DNA from: an uncultured Roseovarius sp.
Lineage (GTDB): Bacteria; Pseudomonadota; Alphaproteobacteria; Rhodobacterales; Rhodobacteraceae
Length of the DNA stretch: 62,355 nucleotides
Assembly (NCBI RefSeq): GCF_947259555.1
Contig: NZ_CAMYMD010000089.1
Location: 1-62,355, forward strand
Direction: 5' to 3'
This document shows positions 26,094 to 35,710 of this stretch, in pieces. Within the stretch, counting starts at the first letter, position 1, and the number at the start of each line of letters is the position of its first letter. The position numbers and the translations under genes are program-made. The notes under the pieces are model-generated. The model was not told where the DNA came from and made no database searches. It saw only the letters and a list, made by a program, of their open reading frames with translations.

Positions 26094-26688
26094 CATGTTC
26101 CGCCGCCAGTTTCTGACTGCCGGGCTGGCCCTGACCGGGCTTGCCGCATTGCCGCGCCCTGCATTGGCGCTTGATGACCGGCGTGCAAAGGCGCTGGTGG
26201 ACGAGGTTGTAAGCAATATCAATCGGGTCATCGCCTCGGGTAAACCGGTGTCCGGCATGATTGCGGATTTCGAACGTATTTTCAGTCGCTATGCCGATGT
26301 CAGCATCATTGCACGTTCGACGCTCGGCGCAGATGCCAATCGGATCTCGTCGGCACAGCTGCGTGCCTTCACCGAAGCGTTTCGCGGATATATCGCGCGG
26401 AAATACGGCAAGCGGTTCAACGAGTTCGTGGGGGGGCGGATCGAGGTCAATTCGGTCAAGCAGGTCAAGTCCTGGCACGAGGTCAAATCGACCGCCTATC
26501 TGCGCGGACAATCGCCGTTCGAGGTGAGCTTTCTGGTGTCGGACCGCTCGGGAAAGGATCTGTTTTTCGACATGATCATCGAGGGCATCAGCCTGCGTTT
26601 GAGCGAACGCACCGAGATTGGTGCGATGCTCGACCGCCGAAATGGCGATGTGAATGCGCTGATCGCGGATCTCAAGCGCGCGGGCTGA
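26083..26688 (+). CDS. mlaC: MlaC/Ttg2D family phospholipid-binding periplasmic protein
   Basis: A 201-residue periplasmic carrier that shuttles phospholipid between MlaA and the inner-membrane MlaFEDB complex. The N-terminus reads as a twin-arginine-like FRRQFLTAGLALTGLAALP signal, cleaved near ALA-LDD. The MlaC core shows YADVSIIARSTLG, FTEAFRGYIARKYGKRFNEF and the C-terminal MIIEGISLRLSERTEIGAML. The start is ATG 26083 or 26086, both inside mlaA. mlaFED genes are not present here. Confidence 0.92.
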   Translation: MMSNMFRRQFLTAGLALTGLAALPRPALALDDRRAKALVDEVVSNINRVIASGKPVSGMIADFERIFSRYADVSIIARSTLGADANRISSAQLRAFTEAFRGYIARKYGKRFNEFVGGRIEVNSVKQVKSWHEVKSTAYLRGQSPFEVSFLVSDRSGKDLFFDMIIEGISLRLSERTEIGAMLDRRNGDVNALIADLKRAG

Positions 26689-26824
26689 TCTGTGGCACGG
26701 GGCGCGCGAGCGGCTTATGCCACGTCGTGATTTCATGACCTTGCCATCGTGCTGTCATCGCGCGGGGCAGAAAAATATCAAACATATCCGCGCATTGAGG
26801 CGATCCCAATATCGGTGTGACGGC

Positions 26825-28978
26825 TCAATTGCCGCCGAAAATGCCACGCAGGATGTTTTCGATCGGGTTGCCATTGTTGGTGGGGGTCCGACGCTGTGGC
26901 ACCGGTTCTGCCTGAGCGGCCCGCGGTTTGGGGCGCAGCATCGGCAGGGGTTTGGGCTCCATCCCCTCGTGCACGCGGATCATGGTTTCCTGCCAGATTT
27001 CAGCCGGTAGCCCGCCGCCGGTCACGCCGGTGAGTGGGGTGTTGTCATCGTAGCCCATCCAGACGCCCGCCACATAATCGGCGGTAAATCCAAGAAACCA
27101 GGCATCTCGGGCGGCCTGCGTTGTCCCGGTCTTGCCCGCCGCCTCGCGGTTGGGCAGGCGTGCGCGACCGCCTGTGCCGCCATCAATCACGCGGCTCATC
27201 ATATAGGTCAATTCGCGCGCGGCGTTTTCCTGGATCACGCGCTCTCCGATGCCGCCGCCAGTCCCCATCAAAGGGGTCGACTCGCCGAGAAGTTTCAACT
27301 CGACAAGGCCATAGGGCGTCACCGATGACCCGCCGTTGAGGATGCCTGCATAGGCCCCTGTCATCTCGATCAGGGTGCTTTCGGATGCGCCAAGCGCGAG
27401 GGCGGGGCCATCGGCCAGATCGCTCTCGATACCGAAATCGCTGGCGACCTTGCGCACAAGATCCCGCCCGACACTTTCGGAGATCTTGACCGCCGGAATG
27501 TTGAGCGATTGCGAAAGCGCCTGTGTCAGGGTCACGCGGCCCTTGTAGTCGCGGGTGTAGTTCTCGGGGCACCAGCGGCCTGAGCCGGGGATGTCGAGGC
27601 AATAGGGCTCGTCCACGACGGTGGCATCATGGGAATAGCCCAGTTCCAGCGCGGTGCCGTAGACAAAGGGCTTGAAGGCCGACCCGGTCTGGCGCTTGGC
27701 CTGTGTGGCCCGGTTGAACGCCCCGATCACCTTGGTCTTGCGACCGCCGACCATGCCGCGCACGGCACCGTCCGCAGACATCACCACGATGGCGGCCTGC
27801 GCCTTGGAACCGTCACGCACCTTTTCATCGAAAATATAGGCGAGTGCCTCTTCGGCGGCGCGTTGAATCCGCTGATCCAGCGTGGTGCGGATGATGACAT
27901 CCTCGGTGGTGTCACGGGTAAAGAACTCGGGCCCCGAGGCCATGACCCAATCGGCAAAATATCCGCCCGCCTGCCGCGCGGCGGCCTCTGACAGTTCTGC
28001 CGGATTGGCCAGAGCGATGGCCGCTTCCTGATCGTTGAGATACTCTTGGCGCCGCATCAACCCGACCACCACGGAGGCGCGATTTTGCGATCTCTCTAGG
28101 TTGGCGGTCGGGGCGAGCGTGGAGGGCGCGGTCAGAAGGCCCGCGATCATCGCGCCTTCGGCCGGGTTGAGATTGGCGGCGGATTTTCCGAAATACCGCT
28201 GCGCGGCAGCCTCGGCCCCATACGCCCCGCCGCCCAGATAGGCCCGGTTGAGATAGACCGACAGGATCTGATTCTTGGTGTATTTCGCCTCCATCGCGAG
28301 GGCGTAGACGGCTTCCTTGACCTTGCGCCAGAGCGATGTGCGGCGGCAATCCGCGATATACTCTGCCTCGCTGTCCCATTGGGACTCGTCATAGGCCGTG
28401 CCGAAACACAGGAGTTTTGCGGCTTGTTGCGTGATCGTTGAGCCGCCGTTGCCAGAGAGTGGGCCGCGCCCCTCGCGCAGGTTAATTCGGATCGCGCTCG
28501 CGATGCCGATCGGGTCTACGCCGGGGTGCATGTAATAGCGCCGGTCCTCAGTTGCGATCACCGCGTTCTTGAGGTGCGGGCTGACGGTTTCGGCGGTGAC
28601 GACGCCGCCGAATTGATCGCCGCGCCAGGCAAAGACCTCGCCGGCGCTGTCGATGAGTGTCACCGACCCCTTGGCGCGCCCGTCCAGCAGGGTCTGGTAA
28701 TCGGGCAGGGTGGTGTAGGTATAGCCCACGGCGATGCCCACGATAAGCATCACGACCGCGGTGATGCGCCAGCCGATACCCCAGAGCAGCCGCATCACCC
28801 AACGCAGGATCGCGCCGACAAAGCGCACGACAGGGTTGCGCGAGCGGCTGCGTCGCGTTGGCCGTCTGCCAGCCTTTGCCTTGGGTTTGCCCTTTGGTTT
28901 GCGCGTAGATTTGGCCGGAGCCTTGCGCGTGCGCTTCGGGGCCACCAGAGGTGGTTTCTTTCGTCCTGTATTGCTCAT
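26825..28978 (-). CDS. Penicillin-binding protein 1A (bifunctional)
   Basis: A 717-residue class A PBP. A Lys/Arg-rich cytoplasmic tail (1-60) and one membrane segment (about 75-100) precede the glycosyltransferase domain, with catalytic ATEDRRYYMHPGVDP and GGSTITQQAAKLL. The transpeptidase domain has SAFK (S-x-x-K), SLN in ALSQSLNIPAV and KTG in AAGKTGTTQAARDAWF. It polymerises and crosslinks peptidoglycan. ATG 28978 is chosen because upstream in-frame sequence is not protein-like. It is convergent with mlaC. Confidence 0.93.
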   Translation of the reverse strand: MSNTGRKKPPLVAPKRTRKAPAKSTRKPKGKPKAKAGRRPTRRSRSRNPVVRFVGAILRWVMRLLWGIGWRITAVVMLIVGIAVGYTYTTLPDYQTLLDGRAKGSVTLIDSAGEVFAWRGDQFGGVVTAETVSPHLKNAVIATEDRRYYMHPGVDPIGIASAIRINLREGRGPLSGNGGSTITQQAAKLLCFGTAYDESQWDSEAEYIADCRRTSLWRKVKEAVYALAMEAKYTKNQILSVYLNRAYLGGGAYGAEAAAQRYFGKSAANLNPAEGAMIAGLLTAPSTLAPTANLERSQNRASVVVGLMRRQEYLNDQEAAIALANPAELSEAAARQAGGYFADWVMASGPEFFTRDTTEDVIIRTTLDQRIQRAAEEALAYIFDEKVRDGSKAQAAIVVMSADGAVRGMVGGRKTKVIGAFNRATQAKRQTGSAFKPFVYGTALELGYSHDATVVDEPYCLDIPGSGRWCPENYTRDYKGRVTLTQALSQSLNIPAVKISESVGRDLVRKVASDFGIESDLADGPALALGASESTLIEMTGAYAGILNGGSSVTPYGLVELKLLGESTPLMGTGGGIGERVIQENAARELTYMMSRVIDGGTGGRARLPNREAAGKTGTTQAARDAWFLGFTADYVAGVWMGYDDNTPLTGVTGGGLPAEIWQETMIRVHEGMEPKPLPMLRPKPRAAQAEPVPQRRTPTNNGNPIENILRGIFGGN

Positions 28979-29077
28979 GCTCGCCCTGCCCGGACTTGTG
29001 CCTTTGACGCAGTGTATAACGCTCGATTGCAAAAGTAGAGACCCGGCAGACACACATATGGGTTTCAAAAATGCACA

Positions 29078-29101
29078 AAAATTAATCAATAAAATTAATC
29101 A
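29078..29101 (+). promoter_or_regulatory. Perfect 11-bp direct repeat upstream of glnK
   Basis: AAAATTAATCA occurs at 29078-29088 and again at 29091-29101, a 13-bp period, in the AT-rich 254-bp gap between the PBP1A and glnK genes. It may be a regulator site or part of an AT-rich promoter for glnK-amtB. I could not identify a clear NtrC or sigma-54 site. Confidence 0.45.
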
Positions 29102-29232
29102 GCCCAAAAATAATGCAATACCGGTGGGTCAAATCTTCGAAATCCGGTCCGCACCCTTCCAGACTCTGCGCTCAGAGACTTTTCTGCGGGTGCAAACAAC
29201 GCGCTGAGACACCGTAACCGAAAGGGGCAGAC

Positions 29233-29571
29233 GTGAAACTCATCATTGCAACGATAAAGCCGTTCAAGCTGGAGGAGGTCCGCGAGGCGCTGACCGAAAT
29301 CGGCGTGCGCGGCATGATGGTTACCGAGATCAAGGGCTTCGGCTCTCAATCCGGCCATACCGAAATCTATCGCGGGGCCGAGTACGCCGTGAATTTCGTG
29401 CCGAAAGTCAAACTCGAAGTCGCGGTCTCGGCCGGTATGGCCGATCAGGTGATCGACACCATCACCAAGACCGCCCGCACGGGCAAGATCGGTGACGGCA
29501 AGATCTTCGTGCTCGACATCCAGCAGGCCGTGCGTGTGCGCACCGGCGAAACCAATGACGACGCGCTTTGA
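29233..29571 (+). CDS. glnK: P-II family nitrogen regulator GlnK
   Basis: A 112-residue P-II signalling protein that senses 2-oxoglutarate and ATP/ADP and plugs the AmtB channel. The T-loop carries the uridylylation Tyr51 in GHTEIYRGAEYAVNFVPK, and the C-terminal signature is TGKIGDGKIFV. GlnK is chosen over GlnB because it is 25 bp upstream of amtB, the conserved GlnK-AmtB arrangement. The ribosome site is GAAAGGGG. Confidence 0.96.
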   Translation: MKLIIATIKPFKLEEVREALTEIGVRGMMVTEIKGFGSQSGHTEIYRGAEYAVNFVPKVKLEVAVSAGMADQVIDTITKTARTGKIGDGKIFVLDIQQAVRVRTGETNDDAL

Positions 29572-29596
29572 TCGCGCAGGGGAAAGGACGGACAAA

Positions 29597-30919
29597 ATGA
29601 ATTCCATGCTGAAATATTGGCTGGCCGCACCGCTTATTGCGCTGCCGCAGCTGGCACTCGCGCAGGACGCGGCGCCGGGCTTTGACGAGGTCGGCCCGTA
29701 CATCATGACAACTCTGCTGTTCTGCATGGCCGGGTTTCTTGTCTTTTTCATGGCTGCCGGCTTTGCCATGCTCGAAGGCGGGCTTGTGCGGTCCAAGAAC
29801 GTCACCATGCAGATGACGAAGAACATCGCGCTCTATTCCTTTGCCGCGATCATGTATTGGCTGATCGGTTTCAACCTGATGTATCCCGGTGATGGATGGA
29901 TGGTTGCCGGTTGGGTTGGTCCATTCTTTTCGACGACCGTGCTCGACCCGGTTGGGGTGGCGGCTGCTGACGCGGCGCTTGACTACGCGTCAATCGGCTC
30001 GGACTTCTTCTTCCAGTTGGTGTTTGTCGCCGCGACAGCCTCGATCGTGTCGGGTGCTCTGGCCGAGCGGATCAAGCTGTGGCCGTTCCTGGTCTTCGTG
30101 ATCGTGCTGACCGGTGTGCTCTACCCGATTTCGGGGTCCTGGCAGTGGGGCGGCGGCTGGTTGTCCGAGGCGGGCTTCTCCGACTTTGCCGGCTCGACTG
30201 TCGTGCACTCCGTCGGCGGCTGGGCCGCGCTGGCCGGTGCCATCGTGCTGGGCCCGCGTATCGGCAAATACAGCAAGGACGGCAAGGTCATCCCGATCCC
30301 GGGCTCGAACCTCGCGCTTGCCACTCTCGGGACGTTCATCCTGTGGCTGGGTTGGTTCGGCTTCAACGGTGGTTCGCAGCTGGCCATGGGCACGGTGGGG
30401 GATGTCTCTGACGTGAGCCGTATCTTTGCCAACACCAACATGGCCGCAGCCGCAGGTGCCGTCACCGCGCTCATCCTGACGCAGGCGATGTACAAAAAGC
30501 CTGACCTCACGATGGTCCTCAACGGTGCCCTGGCTGGCCTCGTGTCGATCACCGCCGAACCGCTGGCGCCCACGCTCTTTGGTGCGCTCTGGATCGGTGC
30601 CGTCGGTGGTGTGATCGTGGTCTTTGCCGTTCCGCTGCTGGACAAGTTCAAGATCGACGATGTGGTCGGCGCGATCCCGGTGCACCTGTTCGCGGGTATT
30701 TGGGGCACGCTCGCCGTGATCTTCTACGGTGATGCGAGCATCGGCACGCAGCTCACGGGCATTATCGCCTATGGCGTGTTCACCTTCGTGGCCAGCCTCG
30801 TGCTCTGGTTCATCATCAAGGCGGTCATGGGCTTGCGGGTCGACGAAGAGACCGAGATCAACGGGCTCGACATGGCGGAAATGGGGATGGAGGCCTATCC
30901 CGAGTTTTCCAAGGGCTGA
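29597..30919 (+). CDS. amtB: Ammonium transporter AmtB
   Basis: A 440-residue ammonium channel with a signal peptide (about 1-23, ending ALAQD) and eleven membrane segments. Conserved features include AGFLVFFMAAGFAMLEGGLV, FAGSTVVHSVGGWAALAGA with the pore His, and IPVHLFAGIWGTLAVIF with the second His. The C-terminal tail VDEETEINGLDMAEMGMEAY binds GlnK. It is cotranscribed with glnK and closed by a terminator. Confidence 0.96.
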   Translation: MNSMLKYWLAAPLIALPQLALAQDAAPGFDEVGPYIMTTLLFCMAGFLVFFMAAGFAMLEGGLVRSKNVTMQMTKNIALYSFAAIMYWLIGFNLMYPGDGWMVAGWVGPFFSTTVLDPVGVAAADAALDYASIGSDFFFQLVFVAATASIVSGALAERIKLWPFLVFVIVLTGVLYPISGSWQWGGGWLSEAGFSDFAGSTVVHSVGGWAALAGAIVLGPRIGKYSKDGKVIPIPGSNLALATLGTFILWLGWFGFNGGSQLAMGTVGDVSDVSRIFANTNMAAAAGAVTALILTQAMYKKPDLTMVLNGALAGLVSITAEPLAPTLFGALWIGAVGGVIVVFAVPLLDKFKIDDVVGAIPVHLFAGIWGTLAVIFYGDASIGTQLTGIIAYGVFTFVASLVLWFIIKAVMGLRVDEETEINGLDMAEMGMEAYPEFSKG

Positions 30920-30943
30920 GACCCGGCCTGATCAGGAACAATG

Positions 30944-30970
30944 GCCCGGGCGTGCGCGCCCGGGCTTTTT
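30944..30970 (+). terminator. Rho-independent terminator of glnK-amtB
   Basis: A perfect 9-bp stem (GCCCGGGCG at 30944-30952 with CGCCCGGGC at 30957-30965) and tetraloop TGCG are followed by TTTTTC, 24 bp after the amtB stop. Confidence 0.92.
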
Positions 30971-30985
30971 CTTGGAGAACATAAA

Positions 30986-31011
30986 AATGCCCGCCGGTTC
31001 CGGCGGGCATT
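30986..31011 (-). terminator. Rho-independent terminator of the TRAP operon
   Basis: A perfect 11-bp stem (AATGCCCGCCG with CGGCGGGCATT) and loop GTTC. On the minus strand it is followed by TTTTAT and lies 26 bp after the dctP stop, so it ends the dctQ-dctM-dctP transcript. It also works back-to-back with the amtB terminator. Confidence 0.88.
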
Positions 31012-31037
31012 CTTCGTGTTGTAGCGGCGTATCGGGT

Positions 31038-32123
31038 TTATTCTGCGCAGTCGCGCAGGGCGGCGGCGTCGGGCCCGTTGGGCGTGCGCCCGAGGTTGAA
31101 CGGAGCCGAGGCATCGCGCCATTGTGCGTAGTCGTTGAGATACTCGACCATGCTCAGATATACCTTGGCCGAGTTGGGGTTTTCGCAGGCGGTCTCGACG
31201 ATCACCTCGTTGGCCATCTCTTGCACCTTGGCCAGCGTCTCGTCGTCATAGCGGTTGATCTCGACCGCCTCGTCGAACTTGGCATAGGCCTCGGTCGCGC
31301 GCTTTTCGGTGAAGGCGAGCGACCACAGTAGCGTTGCGTCTGCGGCGATCTGCAGTTTCTCCTGCGTCTCGGCGCTGAGCGCGTCCCATGCGGATTTGTT
31401 GATCATCACGCCAAAGACCGAGGCGGACTGGTGCCAGCCCGGCGTCGCCCAATACTCGGTGACCTGCTGAAAGCCGCCCGACCAGTCGACATTGGGGGTC
31501 GAGAACTCGGCCCCGTCGATCACGCCACGCTCCAGCGACTGGTAGATTTCGCCACCCGCCATGGAGACCTGATTGCCACCCAGACGTTCCAGGAGCTTGC
31601 CCTGCTCCAGCCCCGAGAGGCGCAGGCGCTTGCCTTGCAGGTCTTCGAGATTGCGGATCGGCTCGTTGGTGCGGAAGCCTGATTCGTTGTTGGTCACGCC
31701 GTAGGGCAGGTAGACCATGCCGTAATTGCCGTAGATCTCGTTATAGAGGTCGGCACCGCCCCATTGCTGGATCCAGTTCACGTAATCGACGGCGTTGAAC
31801 AGGCTTGGCGTGGTGGCCAGCGGCGAGAAGGCCGCGTCGCGCCCGGCCCAGTAGCCCGGCCAGTCGGCCCCCGCCTGGATGGTGCCCGATTCGACCGCGC
31901 CAAAGACTTCGCCCGAGGGCACCAGCGAGCCGCCGTCGAAGAATTCGATGGTCAACTCACCTTGGGTCAGCTTGTTGGCCAGATCGACAAAGTGCTTGTC
32001 GGTCTCGATCAGTTCAAGCGAGGACGGCCAGGTTGTGGTCATCGTCCAGTTCTCTTGCGCGGTGGCCTGCCCGGCCAGCGCGGTCGCGGTCCCGGCCGCG
32101 AGTACGAATGCCTTGATGGTCAT
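31038..32123 (-). CDS. TRAP transporter substrate-binding protein (DctP family)
   Basis: A 361-residue periplasmic binding protein with a signal peptide (about 1-22, ending GQATA-QEN). The DctP fold is visible in TTWPSSLELIETDKHFVDLA, the conserved Arg helix region GKRLRLSGLEQGKLLERLGG and the GVIDGAEFSTPNVDW loop. The style is close to 2-oxoacid/mono-carboxylate binders such as TakP, but the ligand cannot be fixed. ATG 32123 precedes MTIKAFVLAAGTATAL. It is last in the dctQ-dctM-dctP operon. Confidence 0.9.
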   Translation of the reverse strand: MTIKAFVLAAGTATALAGQATAQENWTMTTTWPSSLELIETDKHFVDLANKLTQGELTIEFFDGGSLVPSGEVFGAVESGTIQAGADWPGYWAGRDAAFSPLATTPSLFNAVDYVNWIQQWGGADLYNEIYGNYGMVYLPYGVTNNESGFRTNEPIRNLEDLQGKRLRLSGLEQGKLLERLGGNQVSMAGGEIYQSLERGVIDGAEFSTPNVDWSGGFQQVTEYWATPGWHQSASVFGVMINKSAWDALSAETQEKLQIAADATLLWSLAFTEKRATEAYAKFDEAVEINRYDDETLAKVQEMANEVIVETACENPNSAKVYLSMVEYLNDYAQWRDASAPFNLGRTPNGPDAAALRDCAE

Positions 32124-32150
32124 GGTATCTCCCTTCTCCATGGTTGGTGG

Positions 32151-33476
32151 TTACTTGGTGTAGAGGACATCCGGCAGCCAGGTGACCAGCGCCGGAAAGG
32201 CCGCGACGAGTACACACATCGCGACAATCAGCGCGATGAACGGCAGCACGCCGCGGATGATTGAGCCGGTGCGCAGATCCTTGGGCGCGATGGCCCGCAG
32301 ATAAAACAGCGCATAGCCGAAGGGCGGTGTCAGGAACGAGGTTTGCAGCACGACCGCCATCAGCACGACGAACCACAAGAGGTTCACGTCGGGCATTTCC
32401 TGAATGATCGGCAGGAAGATCGGGAAGGACAGCAGCACGATCCCGGTCCAGTCCAGAAACGCGCCCAGGATGAACACGATCGCCATCATCATGGTGATCA
32501 GCATCCACGGCTCCATGTCGAGCGTGCGGATCAGTTCTTGCGTGGCGCGCAGGCCACCGGTGATGTTGAACACGCCCGTGAATGCGGTGGCCCCCACCAC
32601 GATGAACAGGATCATCGCCGAGGTGCGCCCGGTCTCGAGCATCGCGCCATAGAAGGTGCCCATCTGAAACCGCCCGCGCGCGATCACGATCAGGAGGGCG
32701 AGTGCGGCACCTATCGCCGATGCCTCGGTCGCGGTGGCGATGCCCGCCAGCAGCGAGCCGAGAATGCCGAAGATCAGCACCAGCGGTGGCAGCGCCTCGA
32801 CCGCCAGCATCCGCATCAGGGTGGCGCGCTCGACCTTTTCATCCGGCTCCACCGCCGGGGCGAGGTCGGGGCGCAGCACCGAGATGATGTACACGTAGAC
32901 CGCATAGCTGAGACCCAAGAGCACGCCGGGGATCATCGAGCCCGCGAACAATTCGCCCACCGAGAGCGGCGAATAGCTGGCCATCAGGATCAGCATGATC
33001 GAGGGCGGAATGAGGATGCCGAGACAGCCCGACGCCGCGATCACCCCGGCTGTGAGCGACGGCGCGTAGCCGTATTGCAGCATCGGGCGGAGGGCCATCA
33101 CGCCCATCACCGTGATCGACGCGCCGATGATGCCCGTGGTCGCCGCCAGCAGGATCGAGATGAACACCACCGCGAGCGCAAGGCCGCCGCGCACCTGACT
33201 GAGCATCAGGCGCAGGGTCTCGAACATTCGGTCGGTTACGCCCGAATCCGATAGAAATCGGGCCATCAGGACAAAGAGCGGAATGGCGATCAGAGTGTAA
33301 TTGTCGAGCACATCGCCAAAGATGCGGTTGATCACGATGCCCAGAACCATCGGCTTGCCCGCGATGATCGCGGTCAGCACGGCGGTGCCTCCCAGAACGA
33401 AGGCCAGCGGATGCCCGAGAAAGAGGCCCAGCAAAAGCAGGCCGAACATCAGGACGGCAATCAGTTCGGGGTTCAT
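32151..33476 (-). CDS. TRAP transporter large permease (DctM)
   Basis: A 441-residue inner-membrane protein with about 12 hydrophobic segments, the sodium-coupled channel subunit of a TRAP transporter. Typical blocks are GHPLAFVLGGTAVLTAII, LLAATTGIIGASITVMGVMA, GILIPPSIMLILMASYS and the C-terminal FLTPPFGYALFYLR. It overlaps the small-permease gene by 4 bp. Confidence 0.93.
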   Translation of the reverse strand: MNPELIAVLMFGLLLLGLFLGHPLAFVLGGTAVLTAIIAGKPMVLGIVINRIFGDVLDNYTLIAIPLFVLMARFLSDSGVTDRMFETLRLMLSQVRGGLALAVVFISILLAATTGIIGASITVMGVMALRPMLQYGYAPSLTAGVIAASGCLGILIPPSIMLILMASYSPLSVGELFAGSMIPGVLLGLSYAVYVYIISVLRPDLAPAVEPDEKVERATLMRMLAVEALPPLVLIFGILGSLLAGIATATEASAIGAALALLIVIARGRFQMGTFYGAMLETGRTSAMILFIVVGATAFTGVFNITGGLRATQELIRTLDMEPWMLITMMMAIVFILGAFLDWTGIVLLSFPIFLPIIQEMPDVNLLWFVVLMAVVLQTSFLTPPFGYALFYLRAIAPKDLRTGSIIRGVLPFIALIVAMCVLVAAFPALVTWLPDVLYTK

Positions 33477-33967
33477 TCAGAGGCCTCCTGCCGGTCGAAG
33501 ACGATTTTCAGCACTTCTGCGAGCCCCTGTAGCAGCAACAGCCCCGCGGCGACGCACATCGCCATCTTGAGCGGATAGACCGGCATCTGAATGGCTCCAT
33601 AGGTGACTTCACCCTGCGCCCAGGAGCGCGAGGCAAAATCCCAGGAGCGGGTGAGAAATACCCAGGCGAAGGGGAAGAAGAAGATCGCGTAGCCCAAGAG
33701 ATCCGCGATCCGCTGTCCGCCGCGCCCCAACTTTTCGGTCAGGATATCGACGCGGACATGCGCGCCGTGACGCAGGGCATAGCCACCCAACAGCACGAAG
33801 TAGAAGCCGAAGAGTTGCTTCGAGACGTCGAAGGCCCACCGCGTCGGCTCGCTGAACACGTAGCGCAGGACAACGTCGTAGATGATGATCGCGGCGAAAA
33901 TGATGGCAAGGACCGATATCACTCGTCCGACCACTTCGTTCAGGCCGTTGATCGCACGGATTATCAT
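33473..33967 (-). CDS. TRAP transporter small permease (DctQ)
   Basis: A 164-residue protein with four hydrophobic segments and the DctQ pattern: VISVLAIIFAAIIIYDVVLR, FSEPTRWAFDVSKQLFGFYF and GAHVRVDILTEKL. It is first in the TRAP operon. The upstream gap to the ABC1-type gene (33968-34263, 296 bp) is AT-richer and should hold the promoter; I see nothing else in it. ATG 33967 is preferred to an upstream in-frame ATG. Confidence 0.92.
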   Translation of the reverse strand: MIIRAINGLNEVVGRVISVLAIIFAAIIIYDVVLRYVFSEPTRWAFDVSKQLFGFYFVLLGGYALRHGAHVRVDILTEKLGRGGQRIADLLGYAIFFFPFAWVFLTRSWDFASRSWAQGEVTYGAIQMPVYPLKMAMCVAAGLLLLQGLAEVLKIVFDRQEASE

Positions 33968-34263
33968 GCCGGCTCCTCCCCCCAAAGGCTGGATAGTTGG
34001 CGCGCTGCACGGTCATGCCGCGCGCCTCCATCCCCGATGAGCGCAACCTAGTCGTGTTTGGCACAAGACTTCAAGCGCATCGCCTAAAGATTTCACATTA
34101 CTGATATAATTGAATAATCTGAGTCAAAGGGCTTCGATTGGATCGCTCTTGGTGAAACGCACGCCTGCGAATGATCGCGAAGGGAATCGCCCTCGGTTGC
34201 AGCCCGGTCTGCTGCCGGCCGCTATCGTCACAAGCGTTTTCAAACCTGACAGGAGGCCGTGTT

Positions 34264-35586
34264 TCAACGAAAGGACTCGAGCATGGGTCGCAGTGCGACG
34301 CGTGCCTTCAACCGGGTCGCCAAGAGATAGATACCTCCGATTTTGCGATGCAAGAACAGGGTTTCCGGCGGCGGAACGTGGTTAAGTTCGCGGTCGGACC
34401 CCATGGCGAGCCCCATATCGCGCAGCCGCTCCACGAGATCCGATGTGCCGAAATCGAAAGGTGCGGTCTGACGCAGCGGGGCCATGGCCGTCTCGAAGAG
34501 GCGCTGGATCAGCTCTTGATGCCTCGGGGCGGTGGTGGTGCTGAAGTAGCCGATCTTGAGCATTGCCGCGCGTGTCTGTTCAGGGTCTTCATCGAGCGCT
34601 GCGTTGAGCAGGGCGCGGAAATCCTCTGCCAAGGCCGGTCTGATGGCCATTGCGGCCCCGAAATCAAGCAGCGCAATGCGGCCCGTCGCCGGATCGTAGC
34701 GATAGTTGGCAAGATTGGGATCGGTCTGCATGAGATTGAACGTGAAGAGCTCGCGTAGAACCAACTCGATGAGGTGCTTTGCGACGTGATCTCGCAGCTC
34801 CTGCGGAGCGTCGCACAGGGCGTCGAGTGGTTGGCTTTCGACATAGGACATGGCCAGCACGTCTGCTGTGCTCAGCTCCGGAACGAGCCTGGGCAGGCAA
34901 AACACATCTGAGGCCTGCAGCAATTCGTTGAAATGCTGCAAGTGCCGCGCTTCGGCGTGATAATCGGCCTCGTTCTGCAGTTGTTGCTTTGCATCCCTCA
35001 GCAGTGGCGTGAGGTCCATGTCGCGAGGGATCAGCCCCGGAACCCGCAGTAGGGTGGCGACATTGTCGATATCGCTGTCGATGCTGTTGCGTATACCGGG
35101 ATATTGCACCTTGATCGCAAGATCGCGCCCGTCATGGGTCTTGGCGCGGTGAACCTGCCCGATCGAGGCGGCAGCGAACGGGCGCAGATCGAAGCGGGCG
35201 AAGCGCGAGTACCAGCCTTCACCCCAAGCGGCATTGAGCACAGATTGCAGCTGCTTGGGTGGCATGTGCGGCGCATCTGCGCGCAGGGTTGCCATGACCG
35301 TGGTCATCTCGGGGGGCAGAATATGGCCGGTTTCCATCGAGAGAATCTGCCCGAGCTTCATCGCGGCGCCCCGCATGTGACCAAGGTCGCGGGTGACGCG
35401 TCGCGCCGTTTCGGGGGTGAGCAGGAGCCCCGGCAGGCGGGGGCGCTCTCCGCGCGCCATTTGCCGGGCCCCCTGCGCGAGCATGTCCCCGAAGATACCG
35501 GAAGTCATATCGCCAAAGCGAAGCATCCGGCCCAACCGGCCCTCTGGCACCGGATGGCTTTGTTGTGGGCGGTCCCTGTGCGACAT
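34264..35586 (-). CDS. ABC1/AarF (UbiB-type) kinase-like protein
   Basis: A 440-residue atypical kinase of the ABC1/ADCK family. The KxGQ region reads AAMKLGQILSMETG, the ATP-site Lys is in DLAIKVQYPG, and the catalytic and metal regions read LMQTDPNLANYRYD and RIALLDFGAAM. The family supports ubiquinone or isoprenoid lipid metabolism; the specific role here is unknown. The QTDPNLAN motif departs from the common ADPHPGN but still carries Asp and Asn. Nothing cotranscribed is apparent. Confidence 0.88.
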   Translation of the reverse strand: MSHRDRPQQSHPVPEGRLGRMLRFGDMTSGIFGDMLAQGARQMARGERPRLPGLLLTPETARRVTRDLGHMRGAAMKLGQILSMETGHILPPEMTTVMATLRADAPHMPPKQLQSVLNAAWGEGWYSRFARFDLRPFAAASIGQVHRAKTHDGRDLAIKVQYPGIRNSIDSDIDNVATLLRVPGLIPRDMDLTPLLRDAKQQLQNEADYHAEARHLQHFNELLQASDVFCLPRLVPELSTADVLAMSYVESQPLDALCDAPQELRDHVAKHLIELVLRELFTFNLMQTDPNLANYRYDPATGRIALLDFGAAMAIRPALAEDFRALLNAALDEDPEQTRAAMLKIGYFSTTTAPRHQELIQRLFETAMAPLRQTAPFDFGTSDLVERLRDMGLAMGSDRELNHVPPPETLFLHRKIGGIYLLATRLKARVALRPMLESFR

Positions 35587-35710
35587 TCGACACCTCTTTC
35601 GCCGGGTACTGCCGCTAAGATGGAGCAGGCGCACAGCATTGCCAGCATTGAGATGAAAGGCGCGCAGGCGCGGTAGCAGAGTGATTTGACCGCGTCGCTC
35701 TCGTCTCAGA

